The notes: generated by a model from the letters alone, not told the origin. A stretch of DNA of 64,000 nt from Flavobacterium aciduliphilum (GCF_003268855.1 NZ_QLSZ01000007.1:82802-146801), one strand, 5' to 3'; shown: positions 55,307 through 64,000, counted from the stretch's first letter. Numbers and translations are program-made.

Positions 55307-56191
55307 ATGTTGCATAAAGCCGGTTTTGTAAACATTATTGGAAATCCAAATGTGGGAAAGTCAACCTTAATGAATGCTTTTGTAGGAGAACGATTGTCAA
55401 TCATCACCTCAAAAGCACAAACAACCCGTCATCGAATTCTCGGAATTGTCAATGGTGACGATTTTCAGGTGGTTTTGTCTGATACTCCAGGAATCATCAA
55501 GCCAGCTTATGAAATGCAAAAGTCTATGATGGATTTTGTAAAATCCGCTTTTGAAGATGCCGATGTACTCATTTACATGGTTGAAATTGGCGAAAAAGAA
55601 TTGAAAGATGAAGCGTTTTTCAATAAAATCATTCATGCTCCTGTTCCTGTATTGTTGTTATTGAATAAAATTGACAAGTCCGATCAAACTCAACTGGAGG
55701 AGCAAGTGAGCTTGTGGCAAGAAAAAGTACCCAATGCAGAAATTTATCCCATATCTGCTTTAGAGAATTTTAATGTGACTCCTGTTTTTGAGCGCATCTT
55801 AGAATTATTACCAGAGTCGCCTGCCTATTATCCTAAAGATGCTTTAACCGATAAACCGGAACGCTTTTTTGTTAACGAAACCATAAGGGAAAAAATTCTA
55901 TTGAACTACGATAAAGAAATCCCTTATGCTGTTGAAATTGAAACCGAAGAATTTCTTGAAGACGAGAAAATCATTAGAATTCGTACGGTAATCATGGTAG
56001 AACGCGACACCCAGAAAGGCATTATCATTGGGCACAAAGGTGCTGCTTTAAAACGGGTAGGCATTCAATCCCGTGAGAATCTAGAAAAATTCTTTGGCAA
56101 ACAAATCCATTTAGAATTGTTTGTGAAAGTCAATAAAGATTGGCGTAACAACCAATACCAATTGCGTCGTTTTGGGTATAACCAAAAATAG
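55307..56191 (+). CDS. era: GTPase Era
   Basis: The ATG at 55307 gives 294 residues. G1 is GNPNVGKSTL, G3 is DTPGIIKP, and G4 is NKIDKSD. The C-terminal KH domain follows (TVIMVERDTQKGIIIGHKGAALKRVG). Era binds 16S rRNA during small-subunit maturation. It is divergent from the initiator tRNA gene. Domain order and length are typical. Confidence 0.97.
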   Translation: MLHKAGFVNIIGNPNVGKSTLMNAFVGERLSIITSKAQTTRHRILGIVNGDDFQVVLSDTPGIIKPAYEMQKSMMDFVKSAFEDADVLIYMVEIGEKELKDEAFFNKIIHAPVPVLLLLNKIDKSDQTQLEEQVSLWQEKVPNAEIYPISALENFNVTPVFERILELLPESPAYYPKDALTDKPERFFVNETIREKILLNYDKEIPYAVEIETEEFLEDEKIIRIRTVIMVERDTQKGIIIGHKGAALKRVGIQSRENLEKFFGKQIHLELFVKVNKDWRNNQYQLRRFGYNQK

Positions 56192-56259
56192 AACAACCCG
56201 TAAACACGATTGCATACTATTTGTCCTAATGTCTGTAGGGGCTATAATTTGTCGTGTTT

Positions 56260-56754
56260 TTAATCAATAATTTTCAAAAACAAACGCATCAATTCCATAA
56301 TTTGATGCCGACCGTTGTAGCGAATTTGTTTGGCGATAAAATACAACAAGAACCACACGACTACCATAAGTCCCGCTACAATTAAATCATTTGTGGCAGG
56401 ATTTTTAAGCATCCAATCGGAGCAAGCAAACATGGCAAACACCAAAAAGATTCCCGCTACAATAAAATGCAAAAACATAAAGAAGGTCCACACGGTTTGG
56501 TCAGGGCCAAAAAGACATTTGATGTGCGTGGTTTTGTCTTCGTTTTCAAACAGTTCGATATGTAAATGAGGCGAGTAATAGCGTCTTTTAGCAAGAATAA
56601 TGAACAAAAAGATGTGGTGTCCTGAAATTTTTACTCGATAGTCTTCTCGTACGTCCTCTTTAAGTTGTGTCGCATGTTCGAGGATTTGCTCTATTGAAAG
56701 GGGTACCTCTTTGTGAAATCGAGGTCGTAATACGATAGTATTGTCTAATTCCAT
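56260..56754 (-). CDS. Small membrane protein of unknown function
   Basis: I do not recognise the family. The 164-residue product has a soluble N-terminal part (about 1-75, with YYSPHLHIELFENED) and two membrane helices, MFLHFIVAGIFLVFAMFA and LIVAGLMVVVWFLLYFIA. It ends with a short Arg/His/Leu-rich tail. Flanked by era and der on the other strand, it appears monocistronic. No catalytic motif is seen. Confidence 0.7.
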   Translation of the reverse strand: MELDNTIVLRPRFHKEVPLSIEQILEHATQLKEDVREDYRVKISGHHIFLFIILAKRRYYSPHLHIELFENEDKTTHIKCLFGPDQTVWTFFMFLHFIVAGIFLVFAMFACSDWMLKNPATNDLIVAGLMVVVWFLLYFIAKQIRYNGRHQIMELMRLFLKIID

Positions 56755-56839
56755 AGTGAAATAAAGGGTTTAGTTACAAGATATTGTGAAAAAAACAGCA
56801 ATACCCTGTGACTAAAGTATAAAAAAATAAAATTAGTAG

Positions 56840-56847
56840 TACCTTTG
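56840..56847 (+). promoter_or_regulatory. Probable -7 box of der
   Basis: TACCTTTG matches TAnnTTTG and ends 20 bp before the chosen ATG at 56868, the same spacing as at era and rpe. Confidence 0.6.
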
Positions 56848-56867
56848 CAACTTATTTTAGAATGATT

Positions 56868-58178
56868 ATGAACAATATTGTTGCGATAGTTGGAAGACCA
56901 AATGTAGGGAAATCCACTTTTTTTAATAGACTCATTCAGCGCAGAGAGGCTATAGTAGATTCGGTGAGTGGGGTAACGCGTGATAGGAATTATGGTAAAA
57001 GTGAATGGAATGGGAAAGAATTTTCTGTCATAGATACAGGAGGGTATATCAAAGGATCGGATGATATTTTTGAAGGAGAGATTAGAAAACAAGTAGAATT
57101 GGCTATTGATGAAGCCGATGCTATCGTTTTTTTGGTAGATGTGGAAGAAGGCATAACGCCAATGGATGAAGAGGTTGCCAAATTGTTACGTAAAGTGACC
57201 AAGCCCGTGTTGTTAGCTGTTAATAAAGTAGACAACGCTATGCGTGAAAAAGACGCGATAGAGTTTTATAACTTAGGTTTGGGCGAATATTTCACCATTG
57301 CAGGAATGAGTGGAAGCGGAACGGGTGAGTTGTTGGATAAATTGGTAGAGGTTTTACCAGAGTTACCCGAAATTGAAGAAGAAGCTGAAGCATTGCCTCG
57401 TTTTTGCGTGGTGGGACGTCCCAATGCAGGGAAGTCTTCATTCATAAATGCATTAATAGGAGAAGATCGTTATATTGTAACGGATATTGCAGGAACTACA
57501 AGAGACGCCATTGATACTCGATACAATCGTTTTGGTTTCGAGTTTAATTTGGTCGACACAGCTGGAATTCGAAGAAAAGCCAAAGTCAAAGAAGATTTGG
57601 AGTTTTATTCTGTAATGCGTTCCATCAGAGCCATCGAGCATAGTGATGTGTGTATTCTTATGATTGATGCAACGAGAGGTTTTGAAAGTCAAGATCAAAA
57701 TATTTTTTGGTTGGCCGAAAAAAACCGAAAAGGCATCGTGATTTTGGTAAATAAATGGGATTTGGTCGAAAAAGATACGATGTCAACGAAGCAGTATGAA
57801 GCTAAAATAAGAGAACAAATTCAACCCTTTACCGATGTGCCTATTTTGTTTGTTTCTGCATTGACGAAACAACGTTTACTAAAAGCACTAGAGACAACGG
57901 TTCATGTGTTTGAAAGTAGAAAACAACGGGTACCAACTTCCAAATTTAACGACCATATGTTGCGAATCATTGAAAATTTTCCGCCACCTGCCATTAAAGG
58001 GAAGTATGTGAAAATTAAGTATTGCATGCAGTTGCCTACACCGGTACCTCAATTTGTTTTTTTTGCCAATCTGCCTCAATATGTAAAAGAACCATACAAG
58101 CGTTTTTTAGAAAATAAAATCAGAGAAAACTGGGATTATTCGGGAGTTCCTATCGATATTTATATTAGAGAAAAATAA
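56868..58178 (+). CDS. der: GTPase Der (EngA)
   Basis: The 436-residue product has two GTPase domains in tandem: G1 [14 protein letters not shown] and later [15 protein letters not shown]3 DTGGYIKGS and [10 protein letters not shown]4 NKVD and NKWD. It ends in a KH-like domain ([17 protein letters not shown]). Der acts in large-subunit ribosome assembly. The start MNNIVAIVG at 56868 is preferred over 56862. Confidence 0.97.
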   Translation: MNNIVAIVGRPNVGKSTFFNRLIQRREAIVDSVSGVTRDRNYGKSEWNGKEFSVIDTGGYIKGSDDIFEGEIRKQVELAIDEADAIVFLVDVEEGITPMDEEVAKLLRKVTKPVLLAVNKVDNAMREKDAIEFYNLGLGEYFTIAGMSGSGTGELLDKLVEVLPELPEIEEEAEALPRFCVVGRPNAGKSSFINALIGEDRYIVTDIAGTTRDAIDTRYNRFGFEFNLVDTAGIRRKAKVKEDLEFYSVMRSIRAIEHSDVCILMIDATRGFESQDQNIFWLAEKNRKGIVILVNKWDLVEKDTMSTKQYEAKIREQIQPFTDVPILFVSALTKQRLLKALETTVHVFESRKQRVPTSKFNDHMLRIIENFPPPAIKGKYVKIKYCMQLPTPVPQFVFFANLPQYVKEPYKRFLENKIRENWDYSGVPIDIYIREK

Positions 58179-58242
58179 CCGAATGAACTTCTCTTAAGGT
58201 TAAAAAATAGGTTTTTATAAACCTGCAAAAAAAGAAAAGACA

Positions 58243-58875
58243 ATGCTTACAAAAGAAATACAAATTGCTGTTGAAAAGGGAACTTTTTTGCCATTAATGG
58301 AGGAGTTCTATACCATTCAAGGCGAAGGGTATTATACAGGAACTGCGGCTTATTTTATTAGAATTGGAGGCTGTGATGTAGGTTGTCACTGGTGTGATGT
58401 GAAAGAAAGTTGGAATGCAGCTCTACATCCACCCACTGCGATTGAAACTATTGTTGACCATGCCAAAGCTTTGGCCGATACCGTAGTAGTTACTGGAGGA
58501 GAACCCCTCACATGGGATATGAATCCTTTAACGGATTTGCTCAAAACGGCAGGGCTTCGCGTGCATATTGAAACGTCAGGATGTTATGATGTCACAGGAA
58601 CATGGGATTGGTTTTGTCTTTCTCCAAAAAAGAACAAACTACCCGTCGCTAGTGCTTATGAAATTGCCGATGAACTTAAAATGATTATTTACAACAAGCA
58701 TGATTTTATCTTTGCTGAGGAACAAGCGGCTAAAGTAAATCCGAATGCGCGACTTTATTTGCAACCCGAATGGAGTAAAAAAGAAGAAATGACGCCGTTG
58801 ATTGTGGATTATGTAATGAAACATCCAAAATGGAAAGTTTCGTTGCAAACGCACAAGTATTTGAATATTCCTTGA
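58243..58875 (+). CDS. queE: 7-carboxy-7-deazaguanine synthase QueE (radical SAM)
   Basis: This 210-residue protein has the QueE-specific radical SAM motif GGCDVGCHWCDVKESW with Cys44, Cys48 and Cys51, preceded by YTIQGEGYYTG and followed by VVTGGEPLTW and HIETSGC. The reaction rearranges 6-carboxytetrahydropterin to the 7-deazaguanine core for queuosine. Its start is 64 bp after der. The other que genes are not in this window. Confidence 0.92.
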   Translation: MLTKEIQIAVEKGTFLPLMEEFYTIQGEGYYTGTAAYFIRIGGCDVGCHWCDVKESWNAALHPPTAIETIVDHAKALADTVVVTGGEPLTWDMNPLTDLLKTAGLRVHIETSGCYDVTGTWDWFCLSPKKNKLPVASAYEIADELKMIIYNKHDFIFAEEQAAKVNPNARLYLQPEWSKKEEMTPLIVDYVMKHPKWKVSLQTHKYLNIP

Positions 58876-58986
58876 TGTGAAATTGTAACAAAACACCACG
58901 CTTCACTACTAATAAAAAAAATTGCTACTCTTGTTGTAACAATAAAATAAAACGATACTTTTATAAAAATTTAAAAACAAAACAAA

Positions 58987-59397
58987 ATGAAAAAACTTAT
59001 TTTAACTTTTGCCTTCCTAGTAGTAGCACAATATGGTTTCTCACAGGCTGTAGATGAGGCATTCAAGAAAGATGTAATGCGTGTTATTGAAAGAAGTGGT
59101 GCAGGTGGGCAAATGGCATCAGCTAAAAAACAAATTTTATCAATGATACCTGAGGCTAAACAAGCGGCATTTTTAGTAGAATTCGATGCATTACTACCAA
59201 AAATCTATGAAACTACAGCCAAAATCTATATGGAAGAGTATACAAAAGAAGACATCAAGGCGATGTTGGCTTTTTATGATAGTCCAGTAGGAAAAAAAAT
59301 GGCCGATAAAGCGGAAACGATTGCTAGTAAATCTCAAGAAGCGATGATGTCATTACAAGGTGATATTCAAGCATTGGTAATGAAATACATGCAATAA
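58987..59397 (+). CDS. Secreted DUF2059 protein
   Basis: The 136 residues begin with a signal peptide ending near YGFSQ. The rest is the DUF2059 helix pair, with YTKEDIKAMLAFYDSPVGKKM and the PEAKQAAFLVEFDALLPKIYE segment. The family is periplasmic and of unknown function. A strong terminator lies 22 bp after the stop, and the gene is a separate unit. Confidence 0.85.
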   Translation: MKKLILTFAFLVVAQYGFSQAVDEAFKKDVMRVIERSGAGGQMASAKKQILSMIPEAKQAAFLVEFDALLPKIYETTAKIYMEEYTKEDIKAMLAFYDSPVGKKMADKAETIASKSQEAMMSLQGDIQALVMKYMQ

Positions 59398-59419
59398 TTG
59401 TTTTGAATTTGAAATCAAG

Positions 59420-59444
59420 TCCCAAATAACACTGTTGTTTGGGA
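59420..59444 (+). terminator. Terminator of the DUF2059 gene
   Basis: TCCCAAATAACA pairs with TGTTGTTTGGGA almost without a loop, followed by TTTTTT on the + strand. It also lies before the convergent methyltransferase gene. Confidence 0.85.
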
Positions 59445-59452
59445 TTTTTTAT

Positions 59453-60169
59453 TTAATACAATCGTGCCAAATAATCAAAATGATCGCCCTCTTCCATTAA
59501 TTCGCATTGCAAACCATTGGCAAAAGCTGCATTTTGAAGCGAATTGTAATCTAAATACAACCACGGAAAAGGTACTTCGGTTTGGTTTTTGTATGAAATG
59601 GTAAAGGTGAGTTCGCCGTAATACCCATGCGCTGGAATCCACTTGGAACCGTCTACATCTTCATCGAACATATAAATGATGTCGGAAGAATCGATAAGAA
59701 TCTGTCCGTTTGGAGTGAGTAGGCTTTTTAATTTTTGCAAATAACGCGATGTTTTAGGTAATGTTTCAAAAATTCCTGTACCATTCATTAATAAAAGAAT
59801 AGTGTCAAACTTGTCATTTGAATGCAAATTAGAATCCATATCTAAAATATTTTGCACTTTAGCTTTTTTTAAACCTCGAAGTTGGCAGGCTTGAATGGCA
59901 TTTTCAGAGATGTCAATAGGAGTGACTTCGAGTTTCTTCTCGTTTTGCAAATACAAACTATGACTTCCAGCACCACATCCAACATCAAGAATTTTTCCTT
60001 TGGATAGTTGTAGTGCCTTTTTTTCGAGTTTAGGCATTTCGTTGTAACTACGAAAAAGATACGCTACATCCATGTCATCAGCCTCCGAAATGTTGGTCTC
60101 AGTAACTAGAGGCATAGGATTATTATTAGTTTGATAGTCAAGTATGGCTTTTCCGAAAAGATCTTTCAT
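59453..60169 (-). CDS. Class I SAM-dependent methyltransferase
   Basis: The 238-residue protein has the SAM site ILDVGCGAGSHSLYL and a second strand EVTPIDISENAIQ, followed by FDTILLLMNGTGIFE at the acceptor-side strand. The N-terminal 55 residues are a cap that may set the substrate. The product and substrate cannot be told. It is divergent from the YkgJ gene, whose long in-frame 5' extension would run into this one; the shorter start is used. Confidence 0.85.
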   Translation of the reverse strand: MKDLFGKAILDYQTNNNPMPLVTETNISEADDMDVAYLFRSYNEMPKLEKKALQLSKGKILDVGCGAGSHSLYLQNEKKLEVTPIDISENAIQACQLRGLKKAKVQNILDMDSNLHSNDKFDTILLLMNGTGIFETLPKTSRYLQKLKSLLTPNGQILIDSSDIIYMFDEDVDGSKWIPAHGYYGELTFTISYKNQTEVPFPWLYLDYNSLQNAAFANGLQCELMEEGDHFDYLARLY

Positions 60170-60239
60170 AAAAAGTTTAAAAGGGTTATGGTTTTTAGCG
60201 TTTAAAAGTTATTTAAATTTGCAAGAGAAAACAAAAGAA

Positions 60240-60737
60240 ATGTTAAAGCCACAAGTAAACGAACTCCAAAAGCTTGCCAAAGATAAGCATAACGAAAACA
60301 AAAAGTATTTCGATAAGCTCAAAAAAAAAGCGCCCAAGAATTTGGATTATGTTATGCAAGATTTACATGAAGCCGAATTTAAAAAAACCAATTGTTTAGA
60401 ATGTGCCAATTGCTGTAAAACAACGGGACCATTATTTACTACAGCCGATATTGAACGGATTTCAAAACATTTCAAGCAAAAACCCCAACAATTTATAGCG
60501 CAATATTTACGAATAGATGAAGAGAATGATTATGTCTTACAAAGTGTTCCTTGTACGTTTTTAGAAGCAGATAACAAATGTTTTATCTATGATGTGCGTC
60601 CCAAAGCCTGTAGAGAATTTCCCCACACCGACAGAAAAAAGTTTCAACAAATAGCCAATTTGACGTTGAAGAATATCGAAATTTGCCCTGCTGCTTATAA
60701 TATTGTAGAGGAAATGAAGAAAAGAATATCATTATAA
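60240..60737 (+). CDS. YkgJ-family Cys-cluster protein
   Basis: The ATG at 60240 gives 165 residues. The metal-binding signature NCLECANCCK has Cys52, Cys55, Cys58 and Cys59, and further Cys lie in VPCTFLEADNKCFIYDVRPKACREFPH. These eight Cys may hold an Fe-S cluster or zinc. The protein starts with a charged helical segment. Function is unknown; the family is linked to Fe-S or protein modification by annotation only. Confidence 0.85.
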   Translation: MLKPQVNELQKLAKDKHNENKKYFDKLKKKAPKNLDYVMQDLHEAEFKKTNCLECANCCKTTGPLFTTADIERISKHFKQKPQQFIAQYLRIDEENDYVLQSVPCTFLEADNKCFIYDVRPKACREFPHTDRKKFQQIANLTLKNIEICPAAYNIVEEMKKRISL

Positions 60738-60758
60738 ATTATTCACACCTGAATTCAA

Positions 60759-60944
60759 TTATTCATTTGAAGAGGCTGTTTTAATAAAATAAACAACTCC
60801 AAATATGACAAATAGTATTCCAAACAGAAAAGAAAACGTACTGATTGGATGACCTAATTTAGTAGTAAATCCGAATCCACCCAATCCAATTCCTAATACT
60901 ACAGAAAGTAAACTTAATAATACTTTTACAGTTCTTTTTTTTAT
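60759..60944 (-). CDS. Small two-helix membrane protein, start uncertain
   Basis: A frame of about 61 codons on the - strand codes two hydrophobic helices (VLLSLLSVVLGIGLGGFGF and FSFLFGILFVIFGVVYF) with a basic N terminus KKRTVKV. The frame opens with ATA directly after an in-frame TAA, so an ATA start, a TTG start 20 codons later, or a frameshift in the poly-A tract are all possible. It follows the NamZ-like gene by 50 bp in the same direction. The composition looks like a genuine membrane protein rather than noise. Confidence 0.45.
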   Translation of the reverse strand: MKKRTVKVLLSLLSVVLGIGLGGFGFTTKLGHPISTFSFLFGILFVIFGVVYFIKTASSNE

Positions 60945-60994
60945 TTAAATTTTCTTTAGTCTTTTTCTATGTTCTCTTTTCTCTTTTCTATATT

Positions 60995-62284
60995 CTACTC
61001 ATAAATCAAATACTTCTTCCTCATGTCTTTAAAATCATTGAGGTCTTTCTCCCAAGATGCTCTAATTTCCGTTTCAGAAATACCTTGCTCTATTTGCTGT
61101 TGCAGTTTTTTTGTACCCGCCAATTTGGTAAAGAAATTAGTAAAGAATTTCGATTTATCGGAAGTCGTGTTATAAGCCTTAATCAGCCATTTTAATTCTA
61201 ATTTATTAACTTTTTTAATAGAAGTAAGATTTTCACCATAGCACAATTGGTTTTTATAAACTGGGTCTTTGGCGCCAAAATTAGGAATCGGCGTAAAACT
61301 GAAGTCACTTTTTGGTAAAAATGGTGAACCGTATATTTGAAACTGCATTTCAGTTCCACGTCCCACGCTCACATTTGTTCCTTCAAATAAGCACAAACTC
61401 GGATAAAGATTTACAGCTTGGTCATTGGGTAAATTTGGCGAAGGTTTCACAGGCAAGCTATACGCCATAGTTCTTCTGTAATTCAAACATGGAATAACTG
61501 TCAAATTACAAGAAATCCCATTATTCAACCATTTTTCACCATTAATCATTTGAGCATATTCCCCAATAGTCATCCCATGAAGTAAAGGAATAGGGTGCAT
61601 GCCCACAAAACTGCTAAATTCTTTTTCCAGAAGGGGTCCGTCAACAATTCCTCCATTTGGATTGGGTCGGTCCAAAACAATAAGCGGAATGTTGTTTTCT
61701 GCACATGCTTCCATAATATAATGCAAAGAAGAGATATAGGTGTAAAACCGCGCACCCACATCTTGTAAATCAAAAACCATTACCTCGATGCCAGCCAATT
61801 GTTCAGGTTTTGGTTTTTTGTTGTTTCCATATAACGATATAATAGGTAATCCAGTTTTGGTGTCTTTTCCATCAACCACATGTTCCCCTGCATCGGCGGT
61901 ACCACGAAAACCATGCTCTGGAGCGAAGATTTTTTGAATTTTGATGTTTTTCTCTATTAAAAAATCGACAAGATGAATGATTGGAGTAATATTTTTTGCT
62001 ATTATTTTACCATTTGGTAGTGTATCAAGTTTTTGATAATTTTCTAAAATTCCTGACGGATTTGTTATAACTCCAACTTTTTTATTTTTCAATAATGATA
62101 AATATGAAGTATAATTTTCTGCTCCACTATTAAATATAGTAGAAGTTTTAAAATCACGAGAATAAACAATTGATTCTAAATCCTCACCTTTTCTACTTTC
62201 ATTGCTAATTTTCGGTTTATTAACCTGACTTTTACATGAAGTAATAATTAAAAGCAACAATCCAATTTTAATACTATATTTCAT
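60995..62284 (-). CDS. Exo-beta-N-acetylmuramidase NamZ-like (DUF1343) lipoprotein
   Basis: This 429-residue protein has a lipoprotein signal LLLLIITSC with Cys near 17. The DUF1343 domain shows GVITNPSGI, FAPEHGFRGTADAGEHV, VMVFDLQDVGARFYTYISSLHYIME, LDRPNPNGG, TIGEYAQMINGE and NVSVGRGTEMQF. The family removes terminal MurNAc from peptidoglycan fragments in recycling. It fits an envelope-recycling role here. The gene is divergent from the ABC permease. Confidence 0.85.
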   Translation of the reverse strand: MKYSIKIGLLLLIITSCKSQVNKPKISNESRKGEDLESIVYSRDFKTSTIFNSGAENYTSYLSLLKNKKVGVITNPSGILENYQKLDTLPNGKIIAKNITPIIHLVDFLIEKNIKIQKIFAPEHGFRGTADAGEHVVDGKDTKTGLPIISLYGNNKKPKPEQLAGIEVMVFDLQDVGARFYTYISSLHYIMEACAENNIPLIVLDRPNPNGGIVDGPLLEKEFSSFVGMHPIPLLHGMTIGEYAQMINGEKWLNNGISCNLTVIPCLNYRRTMAYSLPVKPSPNLPNDQAVNLYPSLCLFEGTNVSVGRGTEMQFQIYGSPFLPKSDFSFTPIPNFGAKDPVYKNQLCYGENLTSIKKVNKLELKWLIKAYNTTSDKSKFFTNFFTKLAGTKKLQQQIEQGISETEIRASWEKDLNDFKDMRKKYLIYE

Positions 62285-62338
62285 AAAATAATTTTTAATC
62301 TGTGAAAATCTGTGTAATCAGTGGCGAAAAACTTTGTG

Positions 62339-62346
62339 TATCTTTG
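62339..62346 (+). promoter_or_regulatory. Probable -7 box of the ABC permease gene
   Basis: TATCTTTG matches TAnnTTTG. Because transcription would start near 62353, the in-frame start codon at 62334 cannot be used and the TTG at 62370 is supported. Confidence 0.6.
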
Positions 62347-62369
62347 TAACGAATTCAAAAATAAACGAA

Positions 62370-63605
62370 TTGAATCTAGAATATTTCATCGCCAAACGCC
62401 TTATTACTGCTAAAGACCATAAAAGTAGTATATCTGCTCCAATAATAAAAATTGCAATTATTGCAATTGCGTTGGGGATGATTATGATGATTGTGTCGAT
62501 AGGAACAGGTATTGGTTTGCAACAAAAAATTAGACAAAAAATAGCCGCGTTTAATGGGCATATCATTATTTCAAACTACAATGGAAACGCATCCGATGTA
62601 AGTGTAGATCCTATTTCAATACATCAAAAGTTTTATCCTAAGTTTAAAACGGTAGAAGGCATAAAACACATACAAGCCGTTGCTACCAAAACGGGAATAA
62701 TCAGAACACCAACCGCATTTGAAGGAATTGTTTTTAAAGGTGTGGGAAAAGATTACGATTGGGAAGCTGTTTCGGAATATCTAATTCAAGGAAGAATGCC
62801 CAATGTAAAACAAGATTTAAATAATGAAATTGTTATTTCTGAATACTTAGCCAATCGCCTTCAGTTAAGATTAGGAGCTTCTTTTAATACTTTTTTTCTG
62901 AGTGAATTCAATGATAAGCTTCCCAAAAGCAGGAGATTTAAAATAGTTGGAATTTATAACTCAGGATTGCAAGAGTTTGATGCTTCTTATATAATAGGGG
63001 ATATTAGACATATTCAAAAAATCAACAAATGGCGTCCCGATCAAATTGGGGCTTTTGAGGTTTTTGTGGATGATTTTTCTAAAATCACAGAAAAGGGAGA
63101 GGCGGTATACGCTGAGACGGCGTCTATTTTAAACTCCCAAACCATAGTGGAAAAATTTAGCTATATTTTCGATTGGCTAAAATTATTTGATACCAATATA
63201 CTTGTTATACTCATTATCATGATAGTTGTATCTACTATTAATATGGTTGTCGCGCTTTTAGTCATTATTTTAGAACGCACCCAAATGATAGGAATTCTTA
63301 AATCTATTGGAGCATCCAATTGGAGCATCCGAAAAATATTTTTATACAATGCCTCGTATATTATTTTGAAAGGATTGCTCTGGGGAAACGGCATTGGTCT
63401 TGGAATGTTGTTCGTTCAAAAATATTTTGGTGTTGTAAAATTAAATCCAGAGAGTTACTATGTTTCGGTGGCCCCTGTGACTATAAATGTCGAGTATTTT
63501 GTATTGCTTAATATAGGAACCATGGTTGTTTGTTTGCTTGTTTTGTTAATTCCTTCCTATATAATAACTAAGATCTCTCCATCCCAATCTATTCGTTTCG
63601 ATTAA
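62370..63605 (+). CDS. ABC transporter permease of the LolC/E-FtsX type
   Basis: The TTG at 62370 gives 411 residues starting MNLEYFIAKRLITAKDHKSSISAPI, with the FtsX/MacB_PCD pattern: TM1 (IIKIAIIAIALGMIMMIVSIGTG), a periplasmic domain (about 55-260) and three C-terminal helices with VVALLVIILERTQMIGILKSIG and the ending SPSQSIRFD. It is a half-transporter likely to move lipoprotein or lipid; no ATPase gene follows in the window. The family name is firm, its substrate is not. Confidence 0.85.
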   Translation: MNLEYFIAKRLITAKDHKSSISAPIIKIAIIAIALGMIMMIVSIGTGIGLQQKIRQKIAAFNGHIIISNYNGNASDVSVDPISIHQKFYPKFKTVEGIKHIQAVATKTGIIRTPTAFEGIVFKGVGKDYDWEAVSEYLIQGRMPNVKQDLNNEIVISEYLANRLQLRLGASFNTFFLSEFNDKLPKSRRFKIVGIYNSGLQEFDASYIIGDIRHIQKINKWRPDQIGAFEVFVDDFSKITEKGEAVYAETASILNSQTIVEKFSYIFDWLKLFDTNILVILIIMIVVSTINMVVALLVIILERTQMIGILKSIGASNWSIRKIFLYNASYIILKGLLWGNGIGLGMLFVQKYFGVVKLNPESYYVSVAPVTINVEYFVLLNIGTMVVCLLVLLIPSYIITKISPSQSIRFD

Positions 63606-63642
63606 TTAGAAGCCCAAACGGTTGTTTATTGTGATGATTGTA

Positions 63643-63688
63643 ATTCCCGCTTTTCGCGCTACGAGGTAGCTAGCTTCAATCGGGGCTA
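63643..63688. repeat. Dispersed flavobacterial intergenic element, copy 2 (short)
   Basis: ATTCCCGCTTTTCG at 63643-63656 and CTTCAATCGGGGCTA at 63674-63688 match copy 1 at 32936-33032 in sequence and orientation. The interior is only 17 bp and has a GCTAC/GTAGC hairpin, so it looks like an internally deleted copy. Confidence 0.75.
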
Positions 63689-63827
63689 AGGGCGGTCTAT
63701 GGGAGTAGAATATACTAGAGTGGTACACGTTTTGATTCAATAGTCGTTGGATTAAAAAAAACTTTAGCGACAACCTTCATAAAATCAGCTGATTAAAAAA
63801 TACTTTAAAAAAAGGTTGTTAAAAGAT

Positions 63828-63857
63828 TTGTCAGAATGGAAAAGAGGATTAGTTTTG
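63828..63857 (+). promoter_or_regulatory. Upstream tandem promoter, stable-RNA type
   Basis: TTG at 63828-63830, 19-bp spacer, TAGTTTTG at 63850-63857, followed by GCACCCGC. A-tract sequence lies directly upstream. Confidence 0.75.
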
Positions 63858-63962
63858 CACCCGCAAAGAAGTTCACGGAAGCTTATTAATGGATAAGAAA
63901 GAAGCGAATAGAAAAAGGCGAAGTTCATTAAAAAGATTGTTAAAAAAAACTTTAAAAAAGAT

Positions 63963-63992
63963 TTGTGAGATTAGATAAAGGTATTATCTTTG
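63963..63992 (+). promoter_or_regulatory. Downstream tandem promoter, stable-RNA type
   Basis: TTG at 63963-63965, 19-bp spacer, TATCTTTG at 63985-63992, followed by CAGTCCGC at the window end. It lies 135 bp after the first, with a similar A-rich upstream stretch. Confidence 0.8.
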
Positions 63993-64000
63993 CAGTCCGC

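Larger units (their letters stand above)
63606..64000. other. Leader region of a probable stable-RNA operon beyond the right edge
   Basis: No open frame is seen. The stretch holds the second copy of the dispersed element (63643-63688), AT-rich A-tracts (63750-63824, 63930-63960), an inverted repeat ACAACCTT/AAGGTTGT (63770-63777, 63812-63819) and two tandem promoters. Position and promoter type predict an rRNA or tRNA operon downstream. Confidence 0.65.

Noticed and set aside
58179..58242. preQ1 riboswitch before queE
   Set aside because: The 64-bp gap has only a small AGGTTT/AAACCT hairpin and lacks the C-rich and A-rich tail needed for the preQ1 fold.
62334..62369. Start of the ABC permease at 62334
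   Set aside because: This segment overlaps the -7 box at 62339-62346, so RNA from that promoter would start downstream of it.

Overview
The window is chromosomal DNA of a gliding, T9SS-secreting member of the Flavobacteriaceae, most likely Flavobacterium or a near relative. The evidence is the AT-rich sequence, the gldKLMN motor/secretion operon, two proteins with type A T9SS C-terminal sorting domains, an XrtF exosortase pair, flexirubin-type pigment genes, and the flavobacterial promoter signature (TTG, about 19-22 bp, then TAnnTTTG) with almost no Shine-Dalgarno sequences. The species cannot be named from what is visible. There is no CRISPR array, insertion sequence or prophage.

Layout. 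(1) 1-15922, + strand: most of a flexirubin/aryl-polyene cluster that begins before the window. It holds an ACP tail, an active ketosynthase and its chain-length-factor-like partner, a NodB-type deacetylase, LolA-like and lipoprotein genes, two small outer-membrane barrels, a hotdog dehydratase-like protein, a GT2/DUF2062 transferase, a very large MMPL exporter-acyltransferase fusion, a CrtI-like oxidoreductase, a C45 acyltransferase lipoprotein and a PaaK-like ligase. (2) 15988-19135, - strand: pnp, rpsO and a free-methionine-sulfoxide-reductase-like GAF protein. (3) 19205-26134, + strand: XrtF and its partner, an ATP-cone/Mrr nuclease next to a beta-CASP RNase-like protein, a probable metal uptake operon (HYC_CC_PP protein, TonB receptor, HMA protein), and DedA. 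(4) 26228-32788, - strand: groES-groEL and the miaB - sigma-54 activator - lptE - TPR - secG operon. (5) 33172-41677, + strand: topA with a degenerate arginase-family gene, then gldKLMN. (6) 41743-54617, mixed: housekeeping genes (ABC-F, rpoD-type sigma factor, rpe, CBS pair, S1/P1 nuclease) and two T9SS cargo proteins. (7) 54618-55188: a non-coding stretch with an unusual array of four GC-rich palindromes exactly 22 bp apart, followed by the initiator tRNA gene. (8) 55307-64000: era, der, queE, DUF2059, a methyltransferase, a YkgJ protein, a NamZ-like muramidase and an ABC permease. The window ends just after two tandem stable-RNA-type promoters, so an rRNA or tRNA operon probably starts beyond the right edge.

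The main points for follow-up are the 22-bp palindrome array (54766-54841), a 13-bp inverted repeat overlapping a sigma-54-like element before groES, a metal-ligand-depleted arginase homologue next to gldK, lesions or fusions in several pigment-cluster enzymes, a dispersed intergenic element present twice, and a shared exact 19-bp spacer in the three stable-RNA-type promoters. All calls rest on reading the sequence and knowledge of the families; no database search was run.
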